Source: Aphodosoma sp045631465 (lineage in GTDB: Bacteria > Bacteroidota > Bacteroidia > Bacteroidales > Paludibacteraceae). Taken from it: 64,000 bases of DNA. A program made the translations under genes and the position numbers. Under the pieces are notes generated by a model, which saw only the letters and a program-made list of their open reading frames with translations, made no database searches and was not told the DNA's origin. Shown piece after piece: positions 16,443 through 27,500 of this stretch (positions are counted from its first letter, which is position 1; each line of letters begins with the position of its first letter). The DNA lies in assembly GCA_045631465.1 (NCBI GenBank), contig JAZQUV010000022.1:71796-135795 (forward strand). Reading direction: 5' to 3'.

Positions 16443-17306
16443 TTAAAAAGAAGATCTTTTTACTAAACGTACCGAACGTCCGTTTGTGCGATTACTAAGT
16501 CCTTCCCAAACAGCACGACTTGAATCAAATCCCATACAATAAACACTTAGAGTATCATATTCAAATGAAGTGGATGACCAATAGTAGCCCGCCACTGCAG
16601 TATACATCACTCGCGTGCCAAGTCGCGCTCCTGCAGCAGGAAAAAATACAGCTCCTGCGGCCTCCATACGAGCCCACTCAACTGCAGTATAATCATTAAC
16701 TATACGATAAAGATCTTCGCCAGAATCACTTGCTACTGCATGACGAAATTCAATACTATCAGGTAAAACAAAATCGTCACTAAGTAGTATTAACCCATTG
16801 ACCCCAGCAACACATCCCACTCCTAACAAGTCAGAAGCCCCTGTACGTTCATAAAGCAAATAACCCCACTCATCACTCGAGAGTAAACGCCACATACCAG
16901 CACTATTACCCCCATTGCTGATAGCATTGTAAATACCCCAATCGTAATTAGTTGAGTCAATCGACTCATCAATACCATAAAGTGAAGCATCTGTAGAGGT
17001 AAGATAAGGTTCACTCCCTGCATATCCTGATGTAGCCCATCCAAAAAGATCAATCCAATCTTCATTGCTGGCCGAAATATTGGCATTATTAGCTCCTACA
17101 ACATCATATTGATTAAGCGCAAAACGCCATGTGTCAGTCGATGCCTGATACTGAAGATTTCCTGGAGAAAAACGAACTTGCTCTGTCGGCGAAACTGAAA
17201 ACAACCCAGGCAAAGCATTATCCGAAGTCTCAACGATAGGCTCTGTACCACACGATGCCAAAAGCACCAAGAAAAAAAACAATACAATATTCTTATTCAT
17301 TACCAT
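16443..17306 (-). CDS. Lipoprotein with FISUMP-like surface domain
   Basis: The protein (287 residues from the ATG at 17306, or 285 from the ATG at 17300) has a signal peptide ending in the lipobox LLASC. The mature part begins GLFSVSPTEQVRFSPGNLQY and continues STDTWRFALNQYDVVG, DWIDLFGWATSGY, WRLLSSDEWGYLL, and ends with YYWSSTSFEYD and NGRSVRLVK. This is the C-type-lectin-like domain common in Bacteroidetes surface lipoproteins (FISUMP/DUF1566-related). The ending GRSVRLVK parallels GRSVRPVCP at the end of the collagen-like lipoprotein at 55126-56856. It follows clpX by 18 nt and may be transcribed with it. Ligand unknown. Confidence 0.75.
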   Translation of the reverse strand: MVMNKNIVLFFFLVLLASCGTEPIVETSDNALPGLFSVSPTEQVRFSPGNLQYQASTDTWRFALNQYDVVGANNANISASNEDWIDLFGWATSGYAGSEPYLTSTDASLYGIDESIDSTNYDWGIYNAISNGGNSAGMWRLLSSDEWGYLLYERTGASDLLGVGCVAGVNGLILLSDDFVLPDSIEFRHAVASDSGEDLYRIVNDYTAVEWARMEAAGAVFFPAAGARLGTRVMYTAVAGYYWSSTSFEYDTLSVYCMGFDSSRAVWEGLSNRTNGRSVRLVKRSSF

Positions 17307-17324
17307 ATTCTATTTCTCACACTA

Positions 17325-18572
17325 TCAATCACCTATATGAAGATTAAGATGTGCACGAGAAAGTTTTTCTTCGGCATAAGCACGAGTAACTACCAATTTA
17401 TTTTCGCCAGATGATGGGATTTCATACATGGCATCCATCATAATAGATTCGGCAATCGAACGCAAACCGCGCGCGCCAAGTTTATACTCAATTGCTTTAT
17501 CTACGATAAACTCCATCACATCGTCCTCAATAGTAAGATCTACATTGTCCATAGCAAAAAGTTTACCATACTGCTTAATGATAGAGTTTTTAGGCTCAAC
17601 AAGAATACGCAACAATGCATCACGGTCAAGCGGATTGAGGTATGTAAGAATTGGCAAACGACCAATAATCTCAGGTATTAGTCCAAAAGATTTCAAATCT
17701 TGAGGTGCGATATATTGCAACAGATTATCACGATCAATAATGTTCTGTTGTCCAACCGAACCAAATCCTACGACATGAGTGTTAAGTCGTTGTGCTATTT
17801 TGCGCTCGATACCATCGAATGCTCCGCCACAAATGAAAAGGATGTTTTGTGTATTGACAGGTATCATTTTTTGGTCTGGGTGCTTACGACCACCTTGTGG
17901 TGGAACATTCACAACCGAACCTTCAAGCAGTTTCAACAAACCTTGCTGTACGCCCTCACCACTCACATCGCGTGTAATAGATGGATTATCGCCTTTACGT
18001 GCAATTTTGTCGATTTCATCAATAAAAACAATACCTCGCTCTGCAGCCTCTACATCATAGTCACATGCTTGCAAAAGACGCGTGAGAATCGACTCTATGT
18101 CTTCGCCAACATAACCTGCCTCGGTGAGCACTGTTGCATCCACAATTGTAAAAGGCACATGCAAACGTTTTGCTATCGATTTTGCCAATAGGGTTTTACC
18201 CGTACCTGTACGACCAACAAGGATGATGTTCGATTTTTCAATCTCTACATCATTCTGATCTTTGGGCTGAAGAATACGTTTGTAGTGATTATACACCGCA
18301 ACCGAAAGATATTTTTTTGCCTCATCTTGTCCAATAACATATTGGTCGAGAAACTCTTTAATATCACGAGGACGAGGTAAATCTTCTATATCAAGGTCGA
18401 AACCGCCTTTAGCACTTTTCTTTTGTTTTACATTTTCAGCCACTACGCCATGCGCCAACTCTACACACTCACTGCAGATGTTGCACCCTATACCTGTGAG
18501 CAACAAAGGCACTTCACTCTGCGCACGACCACAAAAACCACAATGTGGTTCGTTTTGATTTTTCTTTGCCAT
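17325..18572 (-). CDS. clpX: ATP-dependent Clp protease ATP-binding subunit ClpX
   Basis: The 415-residue protein is a full-length ClpX. The N-terminal zinc-binding domain has Cys11, Cys14, Cys33 and Cys36. The AAA+ module shows Walker A GRTGTGKT, Walker B GIVFIDEIDK, the pore-loop region AGYVGEDIE and an arginine-rich sensor region (LGARGLRSIAESIMMDA). The loop that docks ClpX on ClpP reads VGFG in place of the common IGFG. It unfolds substrates, including tmRNA-tagged proteins (tmRNA gene at 37130-37523), and feeds them to ClpP, encoded 97 nt upstream in the same direction. That gap holds a hairpin and TTTTATCTATTGTC tandem repeats. Confidence 0.97.
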   Translation of the reverse strand: MAKKNQNEPHCGFCGRAQSEVPLLLTGIGCNICSECVELAHGVVAENVKQKKSAKGGFDLDIEDLPRPRDIKEFLDQYVIGQDEAKKYLSVAVYNHYKRILQPKDQNDVEIEKSNIILVGRTGTGKTLLAKSIAKRLHVPFTIVDATVLTEAGYVGEDIESILTRLLQACDYDVEAAERGIVFIDEIDKIARKGDNPSITRDVSGEGVQQGLLKLLEGSVVNVPPQGGRKHPDQKMIPVNTQNILFICGGAFDGIERKIAQRLNTHVVGFGSVGQQNIIDRDNLLQYIAPQDLKSFGLIPEIIGRLPILTYLNPLDRDALLRILVEPKNSIIKQYGKLFAMDNVDLTIEDDVMEFIVDKAIEYKLGARGLRSIAESIMMDAMYEIPSSGENKLVVTRAYAEEKLSRAHLNLHIGD

Positions 18573-18596
18573 TATTTTTTTAGATTTTAGATATTC

Positions 18597-18634
18597 GACA
18601 CGAGATATGAGACCTATGCCTTTTATCTCGTGTC
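18597..18634. repeat. Hairpin plus tandem repeat between clpP and clpX
   Basis: GACACGAGATA and TTATCTCGTGTC pair around a loop holding ATGAGAC. Two copies of TTTTATCTATTGTC follow to 18662, reaching almost to the clpP stop codon. It may be a processing or pause site in the clpP-clpX transcript. Confidence 0.6.
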
Positions 18635-18669
18635 TTTTATCTATTGTCTTTTATCTATTGTCTTAATTT

Positions 18670-19341
18670 TTATTTCTTTTCGCGACGCAACACTTGGTCA
18701 ATCATACCATATTCGAGCGCTTCACTTGATGTCATCCAATAGTCGCGGTCAGAGTCTTTCATGATTTTTTCGAATGATTGTCCCGAGTGATCAGAGATGA
18801 TTTGATACAACTCATCGCGAAGAAGCATAATTTGTTTGTAATTGATTTCCATATCAGATGCTTGACCTTGCATGCCACCCATTGGTTGATGAATCATCAC
18901 GCGAGAGTGTGGCAATGCCGAACGTTTACCTTTTTCGCCAGCTACGAGCAATACTGCGGCCATTGATGCTGCCATACCTGTACAAATAGTTGCCACATCC
19001 GAACCGATATATTGCATTGTGTCGTAAATACCTAAACCGGCGTGCACCGAACCTCCAGGTGAATTCAAATAAATAGAGATATCTTTGCCTGGGTCTGATG
19101 TATCGAGGAACAACAATTGTGCTTGAATCACGTTAGCCACATAATCATCGATTGGTGTGCCAAGGAAGATAATACGGTCCATCATCAAACGAGAGAACAC
19201 ATCCATCTGAGTCACATTGAGTTGACGCTCTTCGAGGATAGATGGTGAGATATAACTATTCGAAGCCATATATTGCTCCAATGCCAAACTGTTCATACCA
19301 AGATGTTTGGTAGCATACTTTTGAAATTCTGTCTTTTGCAT
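18670..19341 (-). CDS. clpP: ATP-dependent Clp protease proteolytic subunit ClpP
   Basis: The 223-residue serine protease has the catalytic triad Ser126 (GMAASMAAV), His151 (RVMIHQPMGG) and Asp200 (DRDYWM). The handle and oxyanion regions (SIYLNSPGGSVHAGLG) are intact. The N-terminal extension of about 30 residues (MNSLALEQYMASN) is longer than in E. coli ClpP and is typical of Bacteroidetes. It forms the proteolytic chamber served by ClpX, encoded next. No tig (trigger factor) gene lies upstream, unlike the common tig-clpP-clpX order; a CotH-like gene is found instead, 9 nt away. Confidence 0.97.
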   Translation of the reverse strand: MQKTEFQKYATKHLGMNSLALEQYMASNSYISPSILEERQLNVTQMDVFSRLMMDRIIFLGTPIDDYVANVIQAQLLFLDTSDPGKDISIYLNSPGGSVHAGLGIYDTMQYIGSDVATICTGMAASMAAVLLVAGEKGKRSALPHSRVMIHQPMGGMQGQASDMEINYKQIMLLRDELYQIISDHSGQSFEKIMKDSDRDYWMTSSEALEYGMIDQVLRREKK

Positions 19342-19350
19342 AATTTTTTC

Positions 19351-20799
19351 TTATTTTAATTCGTTTATAATTTTAATTTTTGTTTTAAAGAAATTTGCTT
19401 CGCCACTACGACCGCCCTGATCATTCCCCGAGAAGAGTCGATAAAAGTGACAATTACCCCACGATGCTGGTCGGTCTTCTATTGCCATATCTTCGCCTGT
19501 ATCGTTACTCACATACTCGCCTATCATATCGTGCCAAGCGCGAATACGCGCAAGCGAACCCTCATACTCAAAATATTCAGGATTAGATGCCAACTCTTTG
19601 AGATATGCCACATAACGTGCCTTATACTCAGGAATCGACATCACCTTGCGCATCAACACTCTATCGCCACCAAGACTACCCCAAGCCAATGGGTCGTGCG
19701 TGCCTGAATTAGAGAGAATATTCGATGTCCCTAGTGTATTATCATAATCATAAGGAATGAATATAAACTTATCTCCATCAAAGTAGAAATAATAATTATT
19801 CATATTGCACCAATAGTCATCCCACATACCTACCGCCACATTCACGGCATACGCACGAAGGAATAAATCAACATCCACCCTTGATTCTAGATAAGCCTTC
19901 AATTCGGCACTACCACTTTTCAACACATTCATATCGTTTACAAACGATTTCAACTGCTCGCGTGCCTCTGTGAGTTTCTTTTTCTTTGTTTTAAGGTCAT
20001 ACATATACGTTTCACTCTCCGAAGGATTCAATGCCGCCACTTCTACTCCCATATTGTTATCACTCATAGTGCTCGGACTAAGGTTCGCGCCATACGATGC
20101 TTTCCACAAAAATCCATCTTCTGTAGTATATTTACCTGCTGCAACACGACTGCGCAAATAACTATCTTTCATTCCTTCTATAAGCGCATACACTCCCATA
20201 TAAACTGGTTTATCATCGCCTTCAACAAATATACTCAAACGTGTATAACATGCTCTTGGTGCCGACCAAACTCCGAAACGACGAAATAAGTCATAACTAT
20301 ACACTTCGCGACAATAATTTGCATCATCTTTATGCCATTTAAGATAAATACGGTCGGCGGTACAGAATGTTTGGTCTTCTACAAATTCATCAAACTTCAC
20401 CCCAAAATGCGCATGATGCCAATCGCCATTTGCACTATGCATTTCGCCTACACCACCTTCGGGACGACGACGACTTGTATTGCCTCTCAATCTAATCCCT
20501 ATACTATCTAATTCAAATTTTTCTCCACTTTTTTCGTACTCAAACGATGCTGGAATATACTCCTCATTATGCGGATTTTGGTCGTAATACGAAAGAAAAT
20601 CATTCCAATCTTCTTCGGTTACATTGATAGTTATATGCGCCAATGTTGTCATATCATAAAGATATTCCAACCCATATTGAGCTACGGGCAATGTATCATT
20701 TACGCCCCCATCATCAGGCTTTTGACCTCCCGCCACATTAGGCTCACAAGCCACTAACAATAATATAACAAAAACGAATAAAAAATTTAATGGTTTCAT
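19351..20799 (-). CDS. CotH kinase family lipoprotein
   Basis: The 482-residue protein begins with a signal peptide and lipobox (LLLVACEPN). It carries the CotH kinase-like fold: LYDMTTLAHITINVTEEDW, RLRGNTSRR, HFGVKFDEFVEDQTF, YTRLSIFVEGDDKPVYMGVY with LIEGMKDSYL, and FIFIPYDYDNTLGTS. CotH proteins are atypical kinases known from spore coats; in Bacteroidetes they are surface lipoproteins of unknown substrate. Its start overlaps the stop of the membrane protein upstream by four bases, and clpP follows after 9 nt. Confidence 0.85.
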   Translation of the reverse strand: MKPLNFLFVFVILLLVACEPNVAGGQKPDDGGVNDTLPVAQYGLEYLYDMTTLAHITINVTEEDWNDFLSYYDQNPHNEEYIPASFEYEKSGEKFELDSIGIRLRGNTSRRRPEGGVGEMHSANGDWHHAHFGVKFDEFVEDQTFCTADRIYLKWHKDDANYCREVYSYDLFRRFGVWSAPRACYTRLSIFVEGDDKPVYMGVYALIEGMKDSYLRSRVAAGKYTTEDGFLWKASYGANLSPSTMSDNNMGVEVAALNPSESETYMYDLKTKKKKLTEAREQLKSFVNDMNVLKSGSAELKAYLESRVDVDLFLRAYAVNVAVGMWDDYWCNMNNYYFYFDGDKFIFIPYDYDNTLGTSNILSNSGTHDPLAWGSLGGDRVLMRKVMSIPEYKARYVAYLKELASNPEYFEYEGSLARIRAWHDMIGEYVSNDTGEDMAIEDRPASWGNCHFYRLFSGNDQGGRSGEANFFKTKIKIINELK

Positions 20800-21518
20800 G
20801 TCAATTCATTATGTTTCTTAATAATACCGGCTCTAAGAGAAAACAAAGTATAAATATAAAGTGTTGTAATAATAATAGAAAAATGATCTCCTCCTATAAT
20901 AGTATTAATTAAATTCAATATATTAAGCACTATAAACGTATATAATATAGAGAACAAAATTTTTAGTTTTTTAGTTTTTGGCGTCGATAATTCAACACCC
21001 ATCGTAGTTGGCAATTCTGTCTGTCTTAAAAATAAAAAGTAAAATAAATTTAATGGAATAAAATAAATCAAATTAAAAATATTTTGAGGTACAATTGCTA
21101 ACATAACTGCATCTTGATAAGGAGAATAATCACCTCGCCACGATCTATAACCATAGTAAAACCAAGTTCCAACAAAATAAATTGCCCACAATATATTTAT
21201 CACAAAATACATCATCGGTTTATTTAATGTTTTTGTATTCTTAAAATCAGACACATGTCTAATCCTTAAAATCGCACAAAAAATAAATCCAAAGATAGAA
21301 AAAGTCAATAATCCATTTACTAAATTCTGAATTCTTATATACAAATCATTACATTCAGCATATTTATCATTATACTCATCTACAGTAATTGCATCGTCAT
21401 AATACAATTCCAATAATTGTTGCAACTCATTATCTGCGATTTCTCCAACATGTAATGAATATGGCAACAAACACAATCCTAAAAGGAAAATAATAATAAA
21501 GACTCTTTGAATTTTCAT
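20796..21518 (-). CDS. Integral membrane protein of unknown function
   Basis: I do not recognise this 240-residue protein. It has an N-terminal hydrophobic segment followed by an acidic, probably extracytoplasmic stretch (EIADNELQQLLELYYDD...), then five further hydrophobic segments (about residues 67-85, 102-120, 140-165, 182-202, 208-228) joined by short basic loops. There are no enzyme or transporter motifs. Base composition is clearly more AT-rich than its neighbours, which could mean relaxed constraint or recent acquisition. It overlaps the CotH-like gene by four bases (ATGA), so translation is coupled, and it follows sprA by 35 nt. Confidence 0.7.
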   Translation of the reverse strand: MKIQRVFIIIFLLGLCLLPYSLHVGEIADNELQQLLELYYDDAITVDEYNDKYAECNDLYIRIQNLVNGLLTFSIFGFIFCAILRIRHVSDFKNTKTLNKPMMYFVINILWAIYFVGTWFYYGYRSWRGDYSPYQDAVMLAIVPQNIFNLIYFIPLNLFYFLFLRQTELPTTMGVELSTPKTKKLKILFSILYTFIVLNILNLINTIIGGDHFSIIITTLYIYTLFSLRAGIIKKHNELT

Positions 21519-21553
21519 GGTTTGAAATTTTTATTTAGTCAATATTAAGTCTA

Positions 21554-24500
21554 TCATCGTGTCAACATAAATTTAACACTTACACCCACATTGGTATTCG
21601 ACATTGGGTATGATGTCGAAATATATGGGCGATTTGTTTGATGATCGCAGAAGAATCTGAAGTTCAATTTCGAACTAAACACATACTCTGCCATAAACTT
21701 AATCGTCAATGTTTTGTTACCCGATGTTGCTTGTGTATCTTCGATAGAATCGAGTTTACGCAATAGTGTTGCTATATCTTTGAATGAGAAGTCAAGACGA
21801 AGTGTAAGGTCGTTTTTCACTTTCTTTGTTGTCTCTTTGAGTTTGAGCATCATGTCAAAATCTTTCAAGATATAACCTACTCCAACAACCCACTCGTTGC
21901 TCGATGCTTCAAGCAATTGATTTGACGCAATATTAAGCGTTAAGTTTCGCTGTTGTTTATACTCCAACTTAGCTGTCATCGAATTTTTCATCGCCATATC
22001 GACAGATATAAGCGGATTGAGATTTTCTGTAAGACTAACACTTGCAATGTCGTATGCCGACGATGGTATAGGATTACCCGATGCCACATCGCGCACAAAA
22101 CCAAGTCCATCTTCGTTCTCTACATAATTCGAGAACGACGAATAAGATCCTACATTATATGTACATTGATATGCATGCTTCAATGTAATGGATTTGAAGT
22201 ATTTATCTACACCTTTAATTTTTCCTAAACCATCGTACGAAATTGACCAGTTTGGCATCATACTCAAGAAATCTGGGAATAGACTCAATGTCTGCTTATT
22301 GACATCTCGATTGGAGTATGCCGCTAAGAAGGCTGGAATCAATACATCGGCTGAATTCAAGTTATATGTACCATTCTCTGCATCATAGCGTTTACCTGCC
22401 AATGTAGCATCTTCCATAAATCCATGTGTTGGATATATAGTACCATTATAACGTTGTTGCAATTTATCGGCAATAATAGTTCTATTAGCAAGGAATTGAT
22501 CGAATGCACGACTATGATAGTTGTTTTCGGCATTACCTTTTCCCCAAAATGCAGATCCAAGTGCACAATAGGTCATACGGAATGTACCATTAAATGTAGT
22601 TGGCATACCCACAAACATATACTGAATTGTGGATTGATCTGATGTAACTCGTTTCGAATTCAACTCTATCTTCAAACCTCCAACTGGTTCCAACGACAAC
22701 TTACCATCAAACTCGGTCGAGAAGTTATATGCCGATGGATTGATAACCGAATCATTCATCACTAACCAACCATTCTCCATCGCTTTTTCAAGATAACCCT
22801 CACGTGGCACTCCAAACGAGAAATCAAGTCCTGGAGTCATAACATCGTTTGTCATTGTTTGGCCAAACAACATACCTCCATGATTAAATCCTGGCAACAC
22901 CAACGAACTCGATTCTTTATACGACACTTGCAATCTACGCACCAACATCAAGAAACGAACTGTGAAATCTGCCACTTGTTTAGCTGGCTTTTCTATATTC
23001 GGATTGCGTGTTTCCATCGCAATCTTCAAATTATTTATATTCGCCCTACCTACAAGTTCAATATTGTTTTTATCTAGCACTTTATACTTCACCTTAACTG
23101 GTTTACCCGACGCATCTGTGAAGATAATATCGAAGTTGTCGCTATTCAAGCGGTGTGTCACCTTAAGGCTAGCGGTATCTGTGAGGTTAACTGTCTGAGT
23201 GAATTTCTTAGGCGTAAATTTCGACTGACGTTTAGTGGTTTTTCTCGATGAGAATTTTTGATTTATTTGTTTGAGATATTTCGACTTATTATATAATGTC
23301 TCAAAATTCATTTGTCCATCTGCTTGCCACATTGCAAGGTTAGAAATTGTATTGCCTAATGTCATTCCGTCGGCATACTCAACTCCTGTATCCCAGTTAT
23401 AAGTTGCACTATATTGTCCTTTAGCGGTGATGAAATCAAGACCTGGAAATTTATTGATTGGCACATCCCACGATGCTGTAAACACTTGTTGATAATCCAA
23501 CGGACGACCTCCATGTGCCAAACTTTGAGCCACTGTATCTCGCCAATTATCATATTCGTCTGGGAAGAATTTTTTGTTCACTGGCGAATATTTGGTCTCG
23601 TCAAAACGCGAATTAGTTGCTGTGCGCAACGAGAATTTTATTGTTTTCGACAAATCGTATTTGAAATCAAAATTACGACTCCATGTAAAGTCTTTAGTAA
23701 ATGACAAGAGCGAGTTTTTCGAGTCATAGTAATCTACATACATCGCACCTGTCAAGTCTCTCAACTGAGTTTCCGAATAACGACGATTCATGTTGATATT
23801 CAGCGCTATCAACGATGGCTCGTAATTGATGTTGAAGTCTTTGATTATCTTCCAATTCTTCAAATTCTTGTTATTCTTAAAAGGCTCCCATGCGCGTGGC
23901 GAAGTCGAGAAGTTATAATTAAACTGCCCTGTATACGATCGATTGCTATTACGTTGCACTTCTGGGTCTAAATCTTGCGTTTGTGTATATGCTACCGACA
24001 CCGAGAAGTTAGCTGGGTCATACACCTTCGGTGTCTTACTCTTAATGTCAACCTTCATATTGGTTACATTAAAACTTTCTGTTATATTTTTAGTCGCCGA
24101 AAGAGTCAACAACGAATCACGCTCTTCTTTTGTCTCCAACGCATCTAGCGACTCACTGAGCAAGATATCTTGGTCTAGTGGATTATATTTTGGCTTACTA
24201 TTCTCCACTCCATAACTATAATAAACTGGTATACGCACATTTGCCTTGTCTGGGAAGAAACGACCAAAGTCTAATTGTGCTGCAAAGTTAACCAAGTAGT
24301 AGTCATCAAGACGTCGCTCTTGCAATGTCTCTTCAATACCACCAAATCCTGCAGTCTCATAACGACCAGCCACACTCACCGAACCTACATCCGACAAGTT
24401 TACTGCCAAGTTGGCCAATGCTGCCCATCCGCCATCTTCATCGTAATCTGTGAGACGCAATTCATTAACCCAAACCTCTACATTTTTCGACGTACGCGAT

Positions 24501-27500
24501 TGGTTACGCACACCTATCAACATTGTCTGCACATCGCCAAAGTTAGGATTACCCACCACTGTCACTTTGTTTTGTGGTTTCTCTGGGTCATATTCCGAAA
24601 ATGGTGTCGACATCGTACCATTAGTCGACTTAATTCGCTTATTTCTATTTGTTTTCACCGTTGTGAGCAAGTCGAGTGGGAAGTCAAACATATTCTCTTC
24701 TGGCCACACTTTATCTCGCTCTGTAATATTATAATGACCGGCTGGCGTCAATTTCAATGGTATTTCGTATTCATAATAGTTCTGTGTATGGTCACTACCC
24801 AAACGAATAAACACTGTGGTCTCATAATCTTGAAGGTTAGAGTCATCGCCTATTATCTGCTCTGCGTGCACAAACATCTGCAATCGTCGATACATACGCA
24901 TATCGTACACTATGTTTTTATACACCGCACGAGCATCTCCTGGCGCAAGACTAAGCACTTTCATCAACATGGCTTGCTCGTTTTGCTGTGTCAATTGTGG
25001 TTGACTTGGGTCGGTCTGACGACTCACTCCCGGAGGCAATACATAGTTAACTGGCTCTTTATTATCATTCTCTTCAATGTTAACCGATGTAACATCGATA
25101 GATGCAATGGATGTCGGAGGATTGTTGATTGCAAAAAGGTCTTTGTTATAACCTCGCCATTCACCACGCACCAATTCCAATGTACCGAAACGCAAGTGCA
25201 TATCATCTTTGAAGTTGGTCATAAACATACGCATGAATCGTATACTCTTGAAGTCACGAATCGAACCAACTCGTTTTTCGTAGTCTCGCACTGGTATTTT
25301 GAACTGATACCATGTCACTTTGCTCAACTTGCCATTTGCCAAAGTCACCTCTGTTTCAATCTTATTCACGATGTTATTCTTACCAACTTCCATATCGTTC
25401 TTTCTCACCGACACTCTATATTGATAATATTTTTCATACTCGTTGAGTGTGTTATCCTGATTGATATCTTCTGCATTTGGCACTGTTGTTGCCGATGTCG
25501 AATAGCGTTCATCACTCAAATCCGATGCTGGCGAATTACCTTCCGCACCATTATATCTCTTGTATCGTTCAAGGATAGTAAGCTCTTCTTCATCATAATC
25601 CGAACCACGATAGTGATGATAGTTGTCACTCGCTGGGTCATTCAATGCCGAGAATTTATCTTTCATCAACTCATCTATGGCCGATTGCGACAATACACCT
25701 TTCAAATCCGACACGAATTTCTTATATGTATCAAATTCAAACTCATCCTCGGTGCGCAAACCATTGTAACCAACATCTTGATACTGACGAGCATTAAGGT
25801 CTCCATCAAATGCCAATACTGTCGATTGTATTCTTGGCACTCGACCCCAATTTGTTCTATCTGTCGCTGTCGAGTCACCATCATTTGGCAATCCGTTCTC
25901 AAAGAATTTCTTACCATCTTTCAATATATCTTCGCTGATATCTCCAAGGTTGAAATAAAGGTCACCACCCTCATTTGCGCCTATACTATCGTACACAAAT
26001 GGGTCCATCAACCAAAATTCAAGATATTCAATGTTAGCAGTCTCAAAGTCCGATGTCTCTATCTTACGCATCATACCACCCCAACGCTTTTCTGGATTGA
26101 GCAACTCGCCTGTCAATGGATTTACATTCAAATCCAAGTTATATGGTCCACGCTCTGTTGGATAATAACTTACGTTCAACACTGGCAAATACGACGATTG
26201 TCCCAATATCGCATCGCGATTAGGGAACAACTCTTGCTCTTTCACCTCACGTGTCAAGTGATTGCTTTGCAAATCTTTATTCCTACGAATATGCTCTGGT
26301 GTTTGTGAGTTCGAACGATTAAATACACTATTGTCTATCGTAAACCAGTTAAACAACGCACGATTCATGCCATACTCTGTGTCGTTTGTCTTTATTGCCT
26401 CTGGGAATAATGCTCCTACCGTTGGATCAGATGGCGTAGATGCCAAATGCCAATAGTATGGATATCGAAGGTCTATTGTTGTCTCTGTGCTCTCAAAATC
26501 ATCTAAATAAGCATACCCTGGATTATTATCTACCTTCTTATGTCCTGGTATCATATGAGCAAATTCGGCATTGAATACCACATTCGATGGCGCTGTAGCA
26601 TTGATACCAGGTATCGCATCCACTCCTTTAGTCAACCATGCCACATCTCCTCTATATGCCGCATTCAATCCCCACAATGTATTTGCTATAGGCTCTGATC
26701 CCATCTCGGTTTTCACCACCAATGGCATCTCACTGAGGTGCATAATCGTACCTCCTACCGAAAAATCTTTCGTAAAGGCATATTCGGCATGCGCACCCAC
26801 CAAGGTCTTTCTCTGCATGTTAAACATGCTCTGACTCTCCAACTGCACGTCTATATTATTTCCCGATGCCAATATTGCCTGATTCAAGATTGTCACCGTT
26901 CCCATCGTATAGTCCACTGTATAGTCCACATTCTCTGTCAATGTCTGACCTCCCGCTGTGACCACTACCGACCCTCTTGGCACATTCATCGCGTTCAATC
27001 TTATCACGCTTCCCGAACTTGCTTGGTATTTACCCGACAATCTAAATTTATTTTTCTCGGTCAACTCTTGAGCTACAATTTTTGTTGAGTCATACAACTC
27101 TTGAAAACAATATTTATCTGCCACTACATCATCACCTATCATCTTACGCAAGTGTTCGCCAAATGGCTCTACTACAGGGAATATCACTCTACCTGTCGAC
27201 GAATACATTGTATACCCTTCTACAAAGTCAAACTGCCCATCTGGCATTGGTTCTTTACGCGAATCTAAGCGGTCCAACCCCATCACTTTCACCAACAACT
27301 GATTCTTTATCGCCCCATCTGGAATATAGTTCACATACACCCCACTCGAGTCATTCTTATACTGAATATTCAACTTGAATTTCTCTTGTTGCACCTGATT
27401 TCCACCAAGATAATACACGTTTTTCATCATCAAATCCCACAATGCTGTTTGTGGCGATGTAGCTGTACCTTTCAACAATTTCACAATCAACGCATTCGGC

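Noticed and set aside
24275..26308. 677-residue plus-strand frame antisense to sprA
   Set aside because: It is a shadow of the sprA reading frame; the translation is rich in Cys, His and Ile with no domain, while sprA is unmistakable.
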